Shown here: positions 17,034-26,374 of the stretch, piece by piece
Layout: each line of letters begins with the position of its first letter
How positions within the stretch are numbered: position 1 is the stretch's first letter
Source: JADJOY01 sp046331705 [NCBI: bacterium]
GTDB taxonomy: Bacteria; JADJOY01
Assembly (NCBI GenBank): GCA_046331705.1
Contig: JAXLQJ010000041.1
Location: 1 to 64,000, forward strand
Length of the DNA: 64,000 nt
Reading direction: 5' to 3'
Program-made: the position numbers and the translations under genes
Notes under the pieces: model-generated
The model's input: only the letters and a program-made list of their open reading frames with translations
Told to the model about the DNA's origin: nothing
Database searches by the model: none

Positions 17034-18635
17034 TCATCGCACGCCGCGAGGCCGGCGCGCGCATACGGATCGCCCGGCGCCACGCTCGCGGCGTGCGTAG
17101 AGGGAGCGCGCCGCGGCGCAGTCGCCGCGGGCGCGCGCGACGTCTCCGAGGCCCGCGAGCGCGACGGCGTCGTCGGGATCGAGGCTCCGCGCCGCCTCGA
17201 AGTCCGCCGTGGCGGCATCCCGCTCGCCGGCCTCGAAGCGCACCCGACCGCGAGCCGCGAGCGCCAACGGCCAATCCGGCTTGACCGCGAGCGCCGCGTC
17301 GAGCTCGCGACGGGCGCCCGCGAGGTCGCCGCGCTGCGCACGCAGCGCCGCCAAGTTGAAGCGCGCCTTGACGCTCGCCGGGCAGACCCGCACCGCCGCC
17401 GCGAACAGGCGCTCGTCGCTCGCGTAGTCGAGATTGCGGTCCGCAGCACGCAGCGCCAACAGCCCGACCACCGCCAGCGCCAGCGCGCCGACGCCTCCCG
17501 GGTGGGCACGCCGCACGCGCTCGTATCCGGCGCCCGCCGCGAGACACGGCGCCACCGACGCGAGATACGCGAGGCGCTCGCCGAAGATCGTGCCGATCGG
17601 AAACGCGACGTTGGAGACCACCGCCAGCCCCAGGACGAACCATCCCGCGAGCAAGGCGAAGAGCGCGCGCGGCCGCGCGAGCGCGCCGACCGCCAGCGCG
17701 CACCAGCCGGCGAGCGGCAGCCAGCTCAGCGGGGAAGCGAGCGAGGTCGGCGGAGTCAGGCAGGCGAAGCCGTAGTCGGCCGAGAGCCGCACCGGGAAGA
17801 CGTGCAGCCAGGCATAACGAGCGAGCAGCCACGCACCGGCGACGAGCCGCCCCGGACCGCCGATGGCGACCAGCGGATTCTCGATCACGCCCACCGCGCG
17901 GGTCCCGCCGAGCTCGCCCAGGACCCGCATTCGCAGCGCGAAGTAGCCGAGGAGGATCGGCACCATCGCGAGCGCCGCCCACGGCGAGCGCACGCGCTCG
18001 CGACGCCCGAGCCGCAGCCAACACGCCACCAGCGCCGCCAGCGCCGGCGCCACGATCGCCGCCTCCTTCGCCAGCAACGCGGCGAGCGCGAGCAGCGGCC
18101 AAGCGCATGCGGCCACGGCGCCCTCCGCCAGGAACACCAGCACCGTGGCCAGCGACAGCAACGTCTGCAGCAGCTCGCCCTGCCCCACGATGCTGGTCAC
18201 CGCTTCGACGTGAATCGGATGGAGCGCGAACACGGCCTGCGCGCCGAGCGCCGCGTGCGCGGACAAGCCGAGCCGTCGCGCCAGCCCGCCGACAGCCACC
18301 ACGCACCCGAGGTGGAGCAGCCAGCTCACCCATCGATAGCCCGCCGGCTCGTCACCGAAGACGCGATGCTCGAGCGCCAGCGCCAGGATGGTGAGCGGCC
18401 GGTACTCGTTGCCGCGGTCGGGCGCGATCCCTTCCCAGTAGCCGAGGCGGAACGCGGCGCCGAGAGGGTGGCGGCCGATCACCACCGGCGAGCGTTGGAC
18501 CAGAAAGGGATCGTCGTAACTCAGCGGCGCGCGCAACGCCGGCGCGTAGGCGAGCACGGTCAGCAGCGCGATGCCGGCCAGCGCGCCGACGCGCGCGGGG
18601 GTGCGCCGGCGACTCGCGCCGCCGCCAACCGTCAC
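17034..18635 (-). CDS. TMTC-like membrane protein with C-terminal TPR repeats
   Basis: The 533-residue protein has about nine to ten membrane helices over residues 15-410 and at least three TPR units between about 420 and 520. The first periplasmic loop carries YDDPFLVQRSP, and ALHPIHVEAVTSIVGQGELL follows near residue 140. This is the architecture of TMTC/DUF1736-type O-mannosyltransferase-like proteins of the GT-C class. The start is a GTG at 18635 sharing two bases with the upstream stop (GTGA). The TPR part may hold an acceptor protein or partner. The C-terminus is Arg-rich. Confidence 0.75.
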   Translation of the reverse strand: MTVGGGASRRRTPARVGALAGIALLTVLAYAPALRAPLSYDDPFLVQRSPVVIGRHPLGAAFRLGYWEGIAPDRGNEYRPLTILALALEHRVFGDEPAGYRWVSWLLHLGCVVAVGGLARRLGLSAHAALGAQAVFALHPIHVEAVTSIVGQGELLQTLLSLATVLVFLAEGAVAACAWPLLALAALLAKEAAIVAPALAALVACWLRLGRRERVRSPWAALAMVPILLGYFALRMRVLGELGGTRAVGVIENPLVAIGGPGRLVAGAWLLARYAWLHVFPVRLSADYGFACLTPPTSLASPLSWLPLAGWCALAVGALARPRALFALLAGWFVLGLAVVSNVAFPIGTIFGERLAYLASVAPCLAAGAGYERVRRAHPGGVGALALAVVGLLALRAADRNLDYASDERLFAAAVRVCPASVKARFNLAALRAQRGDLAGARRELDAALAVKPDWPLALAARGRVRFEAGERDAATADFEAARSLDPDDAVALAGLGDVARARGDCAAARSLYARRERGAGRSVCARRPRGVR

Positions 18636-19618
18636 GCGCGGGCCGACGCGGCGGCGCCCGACGACCGGCGCGACCGCACGCCGTCCTCGACCAAGTCGAG
18701 CATCCGCCCTTCGAGCGCCACACCGCTCAGGTTTCGGATCTCCTGGAATCCGGTGGGGCTGGTGACGTTGATCTCGGTGACGTAGCCGGCGATCACGTCG
18801 AGCCCCACCAGCTCGAGGCCGAGGCGCGCGAACTCGGGACGCAGCCGCGCGCAGATCTCGCGATCGCGATCGTCGACGTCGGCGTGCACGCAGGTGGCGC
18901 CGACGTGGATGTTGGCGCGGAACTCGTTGTGGGTTCGCGGCACGCGCAGCACCGCGCCCGCCGGCTCGCCGCCGATCACGATGAGCCGTTTGTCGCCCCG
19001 GCTCGCCGCTTCCAGGTACTCCTGCGCGAGCACCGGTGTGCGCCCGAAATGCGTGCTGCTCTCGAGGATGACGCTCAGGTTGGGATCGCCGTCGCGAACC
19101 AGGAAGACTCCCGACCCGCCGCTGCCGTCGAGTCGCTTCACCACCATGCGGCCGCCGAGCTCATCGAGCAGACGCTTGAGCTCGGCGGGATCGCTGGCCA
19201 GGTGCGTGCGCGGGATCAGCTCCGGAAAGCGCAGCCCGAAGAGCTTCTCGGTGGCCTCGCGCAAGCCCAGCGCGCCGTTCAGCACCCAGGTCCCCGAGAG
19301 CGCCGGATCGAGCAGATGCGTCGCGTAGAAATAGCCCATGTCGTAGGGCGGGTCCTTGCGCATGAAGACCGCGTCCATGTCCGCGAGCGGTCGAGCCTCG
19401 GGCGGACCGAGCTCGTAGTGCGGCGAGCCGCGCCGCACGCGCGCCCGCCGCATGCGCCCCCACGTGCGCCCGGAGCGCAGCATGAGGTCCGGCAGCTCCA
19501 GGTACTGCACGGCGTGGCCGCGAGCCTGGGCTTCCAGCATCAAGACGAAGGTGGTGTCCTTGTCCGTGTCGATGGAACCGATCGGATCCATCACGAACGC
19601 GAGCTCGAGCGCGGCCAT
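18632..19618 (-). CDS. gshB: Glutathione-synthetase-like ATP-grasp ligase
   Basis: The 328-residue product matches GshB in length and landmarks: FVMDPIGSIDTDKDTTF at the N-terminus, MRKDPPYDMGY, VVKRLDGSGGSGVFLV in the ATP-grasp domain and TEINVTSPTGFQEI near the C-terminus. GshB joins gamma-glutamylcysteine and glycine. GGAGTG upstream supports the ATG at 19618 over an earlier one at 19639. No gshA is in the window, and the gene is coupled (GTGA) to a membrane glycosyltransferase-like gene. A housekeeping role with chance neighbours is the plain reading. Confidence 0.85.
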   Translation of the reverse strand: MAALELAFVMDPIGSIDTDKDTTFVLMLEAQARGHAVQYLELPDLMLRSGRTWGRMRRARVRRGSPHYELGPPEARPLADMDAVFMRKDPPYDMGYFYATHLLDPALSGTWVLNGALGLREATEKLFGLRFPELIPRTHLASDPAELKRLLDELGGRMVVKRLDGSGGSGVFLVRDGDPNLSVILESSTHFGRTPVLAQEYLEAASRGDKRLIVIGGEPAGAVLRVPRTHNEFRANIHVGATCVHADVDDRDREICARLRPEFARLGLELVGLDVIAGYVTEINVTSPTGFQEIRNLSGVALEGRMLDLVEDGVRSRRSSGAAASARA

Positions 19619-19935
19619 GTCACTCCGGGGCGGTCCCATGGGTGGGACGCGAGATCGACGTGGCCCGGCAGTCTACTCCGTCGCGCGGGCGCGGCGATCG
19701 CACGAATTTGCTGGCGATGCGCCCACCGGCGAGGGATATACTCACCGCGCGCTCGACCGGTGCACGCCTCGCTGGCCACCCAGACCGGCTCCCCGCGCCC
19801 GCGCGCCACCACCCCCCGGCGCCGAGCGCTCGCGATGTCCGATCGGAAGCTCGGCCTCGCCGATTCGCACACGAGCGCCACCATCGCCACCGAGCCCCGG
19901 TGCCCGGCGGCCAGAAAAGGAGCGCGACGAACGTC
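19619..19935. other. Divergent promoter region, gshB / moxR
   Basis: The 317 bp separate two divergent transcripts. On the plus strand TATACT at 19737-19742 is a good -10 match, but no convincing -35 lies 16-18 bp before it. Open frames across the region are out of keeping with the start sites of the flanking genes. Confidence 0.35.
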
Positions 19936-20877
19936 ATGGTCGATCTGAGCCGCGTCCAGGCCTTGCGGACGAACATGGAACGAATGCTGGTCGGCAAGCC
20001 CGACGCCGTGAGGCTCGCCACGGTGGCGCTCTTCGCCCGCGGCCACCTGCTGCTCGAGGACGTGCCCGGGGTGGGCAAGACCACCCTCGCGCTGGCGATC
20101 GCCCGCAGCCTCGACGGCAAGATGCGGCGCATCCAGTTCACCGTCGATCTGCTGCCGGCGGACGTGCTGGGCGTCTCCGTCTACGACCGCGACAAGCGCG
20201 TGTTCGAGTTTCGCCCCGGCCCGGTCTTCGCCAACATCGTCCTCGCCGACGAGGTGAACCGCGCCACACCCAAGACCCAGAGCGCGCTGCTCGAGGCGAT
20301 GAACGAGTTCCAGGTGACGGTGGACAACGACACCCACCCACTACCACAGCCGTTCATGGTGATCGCCACCCAGAACCCGCTCGAGTTCCACGGCACCTAT
20401 CCCTTGCCCGAGTCCCAGCTCGACCGCTTCCTGGTGGCGCTCCGTCTCGGCTACCCGGACCGCGATCACGAGCGGCAGATCCTCCGCAATCCCGAGCTCT
20501 ACGGCGCCCGCAACGAGCTCGAAGCGGTGATCACGCCCGAGCAGGTGGTGGCCATCCAGGACGAGGTCGAGCGCGTGCGCGTGGCGGCTCCGCTCGAGGA
20601 TTACGTGCTGGATCTGGTGCACGCGATCCGCGACCACGATCAGGTCGAGCTCGGCGTGAGCACCCGCGGCGCCGTCCATCTCTATCGCGCGGCACAGGCC
20701 CACGCGCTGGTCGAAGGCCGCGAGCACGTCCTGCCGGACGACGTGAAGGCGATGGCGGTGGCGGTGCTCGCCCATCGCATCGTGCTCCGAACCCGCGGCG
20801 GCAATGGGTTCCGGCCCTACGCGCAGGCGGCGCAGGTCGTGCAATCCGTGCTCGGTCGCGTGGCCGTCCCGGTCTGA
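19936..20877 (+). CDS. MoxR-family AAA+ ATPase
   Basis: The 313-residue protein is a MoxR-type AAA+ chaperone ATPase. Walker A GVGKT is at 45-49, Walker B VLADEVNRA at about 102-110, followed by TPKTQSALLEAMNE and sensor ATQNPLEFHGTYPLPESQLDRF. In the MoxR family these proteins act with VWA-domain or DUF58 partners in maturation and stress processes. The ATG at 19936 begins right before the fold; AAGGAG lies 13 nt upstream. It is the first gene of a plus-strand MoxR, DUF58, TgpA operon. Confidence 0.9.
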   Translation: MVDLSRVQALRTNMERMLVGKPDAVRLATVALFARGHLLLEDVPGVGKTTLALAIARSLDGKMRRIQFTVDLLPADVLGVSVYDRDKRVFEFRPGPVFANIVLADEVNRATPKTQSALLEAMNEFQVTVDNDTHPLPQPFMVIATQNPLEFHGTYPLPESQLDRFLVALRLGYPDRDHERQILRNPELYGARNELEAVITPEQVVAIQDEVERVRVAAPLEDYVLDLVHAIRDHDQVELGVSTRGAVHLYRAAQAHALVEGREHVLPDDVKAMAVAVLAHRIVLRTRGGNGFRPYAQAAQVVQSVLGRVAVPV

Positions 20878-20891
20878 CGCAGCGTTCGTCC

Positions 20892-21971
20892 ATGGCCGCT
20901 CGCGCCGCCCTCGAGTCGCGGTTTCCGGCCGCGGCGCCGCAGGAGATCCCGCGGATCCGCGCGGAGGGCGTCGTGTTCCTGGTGCTCACGTTCGCCGTCG
21001 GCCTGGCGGCGATGAACACCGGGAACAACGTCCTCTACCTGGTGCTCGCGATGATGCTCGCGTTCTTCCTGGTCTCCGGCATCCTGGCGCTCAGCACGTT
21101 GCGACGGGTCTCGGGGACGCGCCGCCTCCCGGGCCGCATCCACGCCGGCGAGCCGGTGCTCGCGACGCTGGTGCTGCGCAACGACAAGCGCTGGCTGGCG
21201 AGCTTCGCCCTCGAGTGCACGGACTCGGCGGCCGGCGGCAAGCCGGTGCTGTTCAAGTTCGTCCCCGAGGTGCCGGCGCGTGGCGAGGTCGAGCTCACCG
21301 CCGAATATCGTTTCGAGCGACGGGGCGTCGCGCGACTGCCCGGGCTGCGAATCGGCACGCGCTTCCCGTTCGGCTTCATCGAGCGCGGCCGGCGAGTCCC
21401 GGTTCCGCTCGAGGTGCTGGTGTGGCCGCGCCTCGACCGCAGCTCCGTGCCGGGCATCCTGCGCGGGCTCGGCGAAGGCGGCGAGCCGTCGCACCGCAAG
21501 GGCATGGGCGAGGAGATCCATTCCATCCGGCCCTTCCAGCATGGCGACTCGCCGCGCCACATCTCGTGGAAGCACAGCGGCAGGACCGGCGCGCTCCTGG
21601 TTCGCGACTTCGAGATGCCGGCGATGCAACGGATCACGCTGGTGCTCGATCTCGCCGAGGCCGCCAAGCGCGAGCGGCGCGAGCCGAATCACGACCCGGA
21701 GATCGAGGCGGCGATCAGCCGCGCCGCCGGCATCGCCACCGAGCTGGTGCAGCACGGCTTCGCCGTGCGCCTCGCCACCCACGGCATCGTGATCGCGCAC
21801 GGCACCGGCCCGAGCCACGTCGACGGGATACTGGAGGCCCTCGCGCGACTCGATCCCTACGGCCCGATCCTCGCCCCGCTCGCGATCCCGGAGCCCGTGT
21901 TCGGCGAGCCCGCGCCCGTGACGATTCAGCCGACGCCGCCGGTGCGCTCGGCAGCCGGAGGCGTGTCCTGA
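20892..21971 (+). CDS. DUF58 family protein
   Basis: The 359-residue protein has two membrane helices at about 30-75 (VVFLVLTFAVGLAAMNTG and the next stretch), then a beta-rich region and the DUF58 signature IRPFQHGDSPRHISWKHS with LLVRDFE. DUF58 proteins have a VWA-like fold and almost always follow a MoxR ATPase gene, as here (14 bp gap). The ATG at 20892 is the first suitable start; the open frame further upstream runs through moxR and is not coding. The gene ends in a TGA that overlaps the probable start of tgpA. Confidence 0.88.
   Translation: MAARAALESRFPAAAPQEIPRIRAEGVVFLVLTFAVGLAAMNTGNNVLYLVLAMMLAFFLVSGILALSTLRRVSGTRRLPGRIHAGEPVLATLVLRNDKRWLASFALECTDSAAGGKPVLFKFVPEVPARGEVELTAEYRFERRGVARLPGLRIGTRFPFGFIERGRRVPVPLEVLVWPRLDRSSVPGILRGLGEGGEPSHRKGMGEEIHSIRPFQHGDSPRHISWKHSGRTGALLVRDFEMPAMQRITLVLDLAEAAKRERREPNHDPEIEAAISRAAGIATELVQHGFAVRLATHGIVIAHGTGPSHVDGILEALARLDPYGPILAPLAIPEPVFGEPAPVTIQPTPPVRSAAGGVS
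21957..21961 (+). promoter_or_regulatory. Shine-Dalgarno sequence pointing to a CTG start
   Basis: GGAGG lies near the end of the DUF58 gene, 6 nt before a CTG at 21968. That CTG is in frame with tgpA and overlaps the DUF58 stop as CTGA. The only nearby conventional in-frame start, GTG at 21995, has no such sequence. Confidence 0.5.
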
Positions 21972-24274
21972 GCGCCACCGAGCTCGGCGCGAGCGTGCGC
22001 CTCGCCCGCTGGGCCGGGCGCCGCCCGGGCTTCAGCACGCGTTTCCACGACCTCACGTACGCCATGTGCGCGGCGGCGCTGCTGCCGCTCTTCAGCGTCC
22101 ACGTGCTGACCTGGCCGTGGCTGATTCCGTGCGCCGCGGTGCTGGCCGGCGGCTATCTCGCCGACCTCGGCCGCATCCCGCGCATCAGCAGCCTGCCGTT
22201 CTGGGTGGTCGTGACGGCGCTGGTGGCCGCGTGGGTGGCCCTGCAGATGCCGAGCGCGGACACCCGCTTCTCCGGCTTCGTGCGGCTGGTCCTCTACCTG
22301 CAGGCCTACCGGCTGCTCCACCCCAAGACCAACCGCGAGTACGTGCAGATTCACCTGCTCGCGCTCTTCCAGATCCTCATCACGACCGCGTTCAGCCCGA
22401 GCTTCTCGATCGCACCGATGCTCTTCGCCTACATGGTGACGAGCACGTGGGCGCTGATGGCGCTCACGGTGAAGCGCGGCCTGGAGTCCGAGGCGACGTT
22501 CCTCGAGACCGCGCGGCCGCCGGCGCTGCCGGTCGGCGCGCCAACCGTGGCCGACGGTCTGGTGCGCGCGCGCTACCTCCTCGGCACGGCCGGCGTCGCG
22601 CTCGGGACCTTCCTCGTCACCTTTCCCATCTTCTACGCCATTCCCCGCCTCGGAACCGGTTTTTTCCTGAGCCCGCTCGTGAGCACGCGGCTCATCTCCG
22701 GCTTCAACGAGGAGGTGAACCTGGGGGCGGTGGGCGAGCTCGAGCTGAGCAGCGGGCTGGCGCTCAGGATCCAGCTCGACGATCCGCAGAAGCTCCCGCT
22801 GCTCGGCAACATCCGTCACATCCGCGGGATCGCGCTCAACCAATACGACGGGCGCGGCCATTGGCGGAACACCCTCGAGAAGCGCACCCTTCCGCCCCGC
22901 TCCCAGAACCCGCTCGTCTCACGCGACTTCCAGGTCGGCCCGAGCCCCGGCCGGCGCCCCGTCGTTGCGTACACCGTCTACCTGGAACCGATCGGCACGA
23001 GCGCGCTTTTCGCGTTACCGGTCCCGTTCCAGGTGCTGGTGCAGAGCGAGCTCCTGCGCGTCGACGAAGCCGGCTCGATCATGCTGCCGCGGGTGCCGGG
23101 AGCGACCCTCGCCTACACGGCGCAATCGTTCATCAAGGACCCGGATCCGGAGCGGCTGCGCAACGAAGGCACCGAGTACGACGACGACGTCCGCGCTCAC
23201 TACCTCGGCGTCTACTCGAGCATGGACCCGCGAGTCGCGGATCTGGCGCGCGAGATCACGGCGGGGGCGACCAACGCCTACGACAAGGCGGCCGCCATCC
23301 GCGACTACCTGGAACGCAACTACACGTACTCGCTCGAGCTGGCGGCCGATCACCGCTTCCTGCCGCTCGAGGACTTCCTGTTCGTCCAGAAGCGCGGCCA
23401 CTGCGAGTACTTCGCCACCGCGCAGGCCATGTTGCTGCGCGCCGTCGGCGTGCCCACCCGGCTGGTGAACGGCTTTCTGCAGGGCGAGTGGAACCCGATC
23501 GGCGGCTATCTCATGGTGCGCCAGTCGGATGCGCACTCGTGGGTCGAGGTGTTCTTCCCCCGCGCCGGCTGGGTGACCTTCGACCCCTCGCCGCGCTCCA
23601 TCGCGCCCGTCGAGGCCGACACGACGCCCGCCGCCAACGCGATCCACTTCTTCGACGCGATCCGGATGGGCTGGAACCGCTACGTGCTCGCGTTCACCGC
23701 CGCGGATCAACGCAACGCCTTCGAGCGCATGGTCCAGGTCTACTCGAGCAATCGCTGGTTGCGGGGACCCGGTCCGCTCAAGTGGATCGAGCGCTCGCTT
23801 CGGTCTCCTTCCGGCGACACCGCGAAGCGCACGGTCGGCGGGGTCGTGATGCTGGTGGCGCTCGCCATCGCCGCCTGGAACCTCTGGGCTTCGCCGCGCA
23901 ACCTCGGCCGCTGGCGCAGGCGCAAGCGCACGGCCGACGCCGATCAGACGATCGCAGCGATCTTCTACCGCGAGATGGTCCGGCTCTTGGCTCGCAAGGG
24001 GATCGCCAAGGATCCGGCGGCCACGCCCCGCGAGTTCAGCGCCCACGTGCGCCGCCTCGAATCCGACGCCGCGGAGGCCGTGGCCCGCCTCACGGCGCTG
24101 GTCGAGGACGTGCGCTACGCGGGCGCGACGCTCACCGACGACGCCTGGAAGCGCGCCCGCGCCGATCTCGCGGCGGTCGAACGCGCGCGGCGTCTACCGC
24201 GCACCGCTCGGGCAGCGGTGGCGCGGGCGGACGCGACCGCGACGACGCGCCGACCGGACGCACCCGCCCACTGA
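21968..24274 (+). CDS. TgpA-type membrane transglutaminase-like protein
   Basis: The product has about 768 residues. Residues 30-230 form about six membrane helices and belong to the DUF3488/TgpA N-terminal domain. A periplasmic transglutaminase-like domain follows, with the triad cysteine in KRGHCEYFATAQA, histidine in SDAHSWVEVF and aspartate in WVTFDPSP. One more helix (VVMLVALAIAAWNLW) precedes a C-terminal DUF4129-like region. Such proteins are found in MoxR-DUF58 operons and TgpA is essential in Pseudomonas, though its substrate is not settled. The start is probably CTG at 21968; GTG at 21995 is the alternative. Confidence 0.88.
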   Translation: MSATELGASVRLARWAGRRPGFSTRFHDLTYAMCAAALLPLFSVHVLTWPWLIPCAAVLAGGYLADLGRIPRISSLPFWVVVTALVAAWVALQMPSADTRFSGFVRLVLYLQAYRLLHPKTNREYVQIHLLALFQILITTAFSPSFSIAPMLFAYMVTSTWALMALTVKRGLESEATFLETARPPALPVGAPTVADGLVRARYLLGTAGVALGTFLVTFPIFYAIPRLGTGFFLSPLVSTRLISGFNEEVNLGAVGELELSSGLALRIQLDDPQKLPLLGNIRHIRGIALNQYDGRGHWRNTLEKRTLPPRSQNPLVSRDFQVGPSPGRRPVVAYTVYLEPIGTSALFALPVPFQVLVQSELLRVDEAGSIMLPRVPGATLAYTAQSFIKDPDPERLRNEGTEYDDDVRAHYLGVYSSMDPRVADLAREITAGATNAYDKAAAIRDYLERNYTYSLELAADHRFLPLEDFLFVQKRGHCEYFATAQAMLLRAVGVPTRLVNGFLQGEWNPIGGYLMVRQSDAHSWVEVFFPRAGWVTFDPSPRSIAPVEADTTPAANAIHFFDAIRMGWNRYVLAFTAADQRNAFERMVQVYSSNRWLRGPGPLKWIERSLRSPSGDTAKRTVGGVVMLVALAIAAWNLWASPRNLGRWRRRKRTADADQTIAAIFYREMVRLLARKGIAKDPAATPREFSAHVRRLESDAAEAVARLTALVEDVRYAGATLTDDAWKRARADLAAVERARRLPRTARAAVARADATATTRRPDAPAH

Positions 24275-24275
24275 T

Positions 24276-24302
24276 CCCTCGCCCACGCCCGCGCAGCGAG
24301 GG
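24276..24302. terminator. Stem-loop between convergent tgpA-like and thrS
   Basis: CCCTCGC and GCGAGGG form a 7-bp stem with a 13-nt GC-rich loop in the 37-bp gap between convergent stops. There is no T-tract. A bidirectional terminator role is inferred from position. Confidence 0.4.
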
Positions 24303-24311
24303 CCGCGGCGC

Positions 24312-26150
24312 TCACTCGCGACTGCGGGTGCGAATCGACGTCAGCACGCGCTCGCGTGCCTCCGCCACGGTCACGGTCTCTTGGTCCTGCCGACCGTAGC
24401 GACGCCAGGTGATCGTCGCGTTCGCCTGCTCGCGCTCGCCGACCACCCAGATGTTCGGGATCTTCCGGGTCACGGCGTTGCGGACCTTCTTGCCCATCGT
24501 GTCGGCGGAGTCGTCGATCTCGGCACGCACCAGCTCGCCGCGAAGCTCGTCGACCAGCTTCTGCCCGTATTCCACGAAGCGCTCCCCCACCGGCACCACG
24601 CGCACCTGCACCGGCGCGAGCCAGGTGGGGAAGGCGCCGCCGAAGTGCTCGATCAGGAACGCGGTGAAGCGCTCGTGGGTGCCGAGCGGCGCGCGGTGGA
24701 TGACGTACGGGCGGTGCTCCTGGTTGTCGGTGCCGACGTAGCTCAGGCCGAGCCGCTCGGGCACCGCGAAGTCGAGCTGGTTGGTGCTCGCGGTCTCCTC
24801 GCGCCCGGTGACGGTACGGAACTGCACGTCGATCTTGGGGCCGTAGAACGCGGCCTCGCCCTTGCCCTCGACGAACGGCAGCCCGCTCTCCTCCATCGCC
24901 GAGCGCACCAGCTTCTGGGTGCGATCCCACGCCTCGGGGTTGGGCACGTACTTCTCGGCGCCCTTGGGATCGTCGGGGTCCCAGGTGGAAAAGCGCATGT
25001 AGTAGTCGCTGAGACCGAGGATCTCGTACACCCGCCGGTGCAGCTCCATGACCTTCAAGAACTCCGAACGGATCTGATCCTCGGTGCAGTAGATGTGCGC
25101 GTCGTTCATGCACATGCCGCGCACCCGCAAGAGTCCCGAGAGCGCTCCCGAGTCCTCGAACCGGTAGACCTGGCCGTACTCGGCGAGCCGCAGCGGCAGA
25201 TCCCGGTAGCTGCGCAGCCGGGACGCGAAGATTCGGTGGTGGTGCGGGCAATTCATCGGACGCAGCGCGTAGGACTCCTTGACGGCCTCACCCACGGCGA
25301 TCTCGCCCTGCTCGTTCTCGCGGAGCTCCATCAGCTCCATGAACGGGAACATGTGCGGCGCGTAATACGGCAGGTGACCCGTCTTGTAGTAGAGCTCCGC
25401 GCGCGCCAGGTGCGGGGTCGCCACGCGCTGGTAGCCGTCCCGGAACTCGAGCTCCTTGATGAGCTTCTCGAGCTCGTCGCGGATCACGGTGCCGTTCGGC
25501 AGCCACAGCGGCAGCCCCTTGCCGATCATCTCGTCGATGACGAAGAGATCGAGCTCACGACCGAGCTTCTTGTGATCGCGCGCCAGGGCCTCGTGGTAGG
25601 CCTTCACGTACGCGTCGAGCTCTTCCTGGGTGGCGAAGGCCCATGCGTAGATGCGGGTCATCATCACGTTGTCGCTGTTACCGCGCCAGTACGCGCCCGC
25701 GAGGCTCTTGAGCTTGAAGCAGCGCTTGGGGATCTGCTTGGTGCTCGCGACGTGCGGCCCCTCGCACATGTCGAGGAACGGGCCGTTCTTGAAGAACGAG
25801 AGCTTGTCGATGCCGTGCTTCTCGAAGAGCTCCTCGGCGTACTCGCGCTTGTAGGGCTCGTTCATCGCGGCGAGACGCGCGAAGGCCGCCTCGCGATCGA
25901 GATCCTCGCGCTCGAAGCTCTGGTTCTGCGCGATGATCTTGCGCATCCGCTCCTCGATCTCGGGGAAGTCCTCCTCGGTGAGCGGGCTCGACAGGATGAA
26001 GTCGTAGTAGAAGCCGTCGCGAATCGGCGGGCCGAAGCCGAGTGTCGAGCCCGGGCGGATCTCCAGCACCGCTTGCGCCAGCACGTGGGCGAGACTGTGA
26101 CGGATCCGGTAGACCGGATCGTCGGCGACTTCCTCTCCTCGATGTTCCAC
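24312..26150 (-). CDS. thrS: Threonyl-tRNA synthetase lacking the TGS domain
   Basis: The enzyme charges tRNA-Thr. The editing domain starts at once, with HSLAH at residues 18-22 and later GPHVASTKQIP. The class II core contains MNCPHHHRIF, motif 2 around SGLLRVRG and HRAPLGTHERF, which supply the Cys/His/His zinc ligands. The C-terminal anticodon domain includes ADTMGKKVRNA and PNIWVVGEREQ. From GTG at 26150 it has 612 residues; E. coli ThrRS has 642, with a TGS domain of about 60 residues first. GAGGG lies 7 nt upstream of the GTG. The frame is open to 26237, but that part is Arg/Ala-rich and not TGS-like. MCMNDAHIYC replaces the usual FTQDDAHIFC. Confidence 0.93.
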   Translation of the reverse strand: MEHRGEEVADDPVYRIRHSLAHVLAQAVLEIRPGSTLGFGPPIRDGFYYDFILSSPLTEEDFPEIEERMRKIIAQNQSFEREDLDREAAFARLAAMNEPYKREYAEELFEKHGIDKLSFFKNGPFLDMCEGPHVASTKQIPKRCFKLKSLAGAYWRGNSDNVMMTRIYAWAFATQEELDAYVKAYHEALARDHKKLGRELDLFVIDEMIGKGLPLWLPNGTVIRDELEKLIKELEFRDGYQRVATPHLARAELYYKTGHLPYYAPHMFPFMELMELRENEQGEIAVGEAVKESYALRPMNCPHHHRIFASRLRSYRDLPLRLAEYGQVYRFEDSGALSGLLRVRGMCMNDAHIYCTEDQIRSEFLKVMELHRRVYEILGLSDYYMRFSTWDPDDPKGAEKYVPNPEAWDRTQKLVRSAMEESGLPFVEGKGEAAFYGPKIDVQFRTVTGREETASTNQLDFAVPERLGLSYVGTDNQEHRPYVIHRAPLGTHERFTAFLIEHFGGAFPTWLAPVQVRVVPVGERFVEYGQKLVDELRGELVRAEIDDSADTMGKKVRNAVTRKIPNIWVVGEREQANATITWRRYGRQDQETVTVAEARERVLTSIRTRSRE

Positions 26151-26374
26151 GGTCGAACCCTCGTCGACGATCGGCGCCCGCCGCGCGGGCGCGAAAACGC
26201 GAGCGAAGCGCGACCCCGCCGCGCTCCGCCGCCGCAATTCGCGGATGGTAACATGCGGCGCTCTCGACGTCGGCGCGAGCCCCTTCCCCGCCTCCGCCGC
26301 GAGCTCCGCCCCGCCTCTCGCCTCGGCCTCGGCACCCGTCCGCGCGCATTCCCGTGCATGATTCCCGGCGCCTC

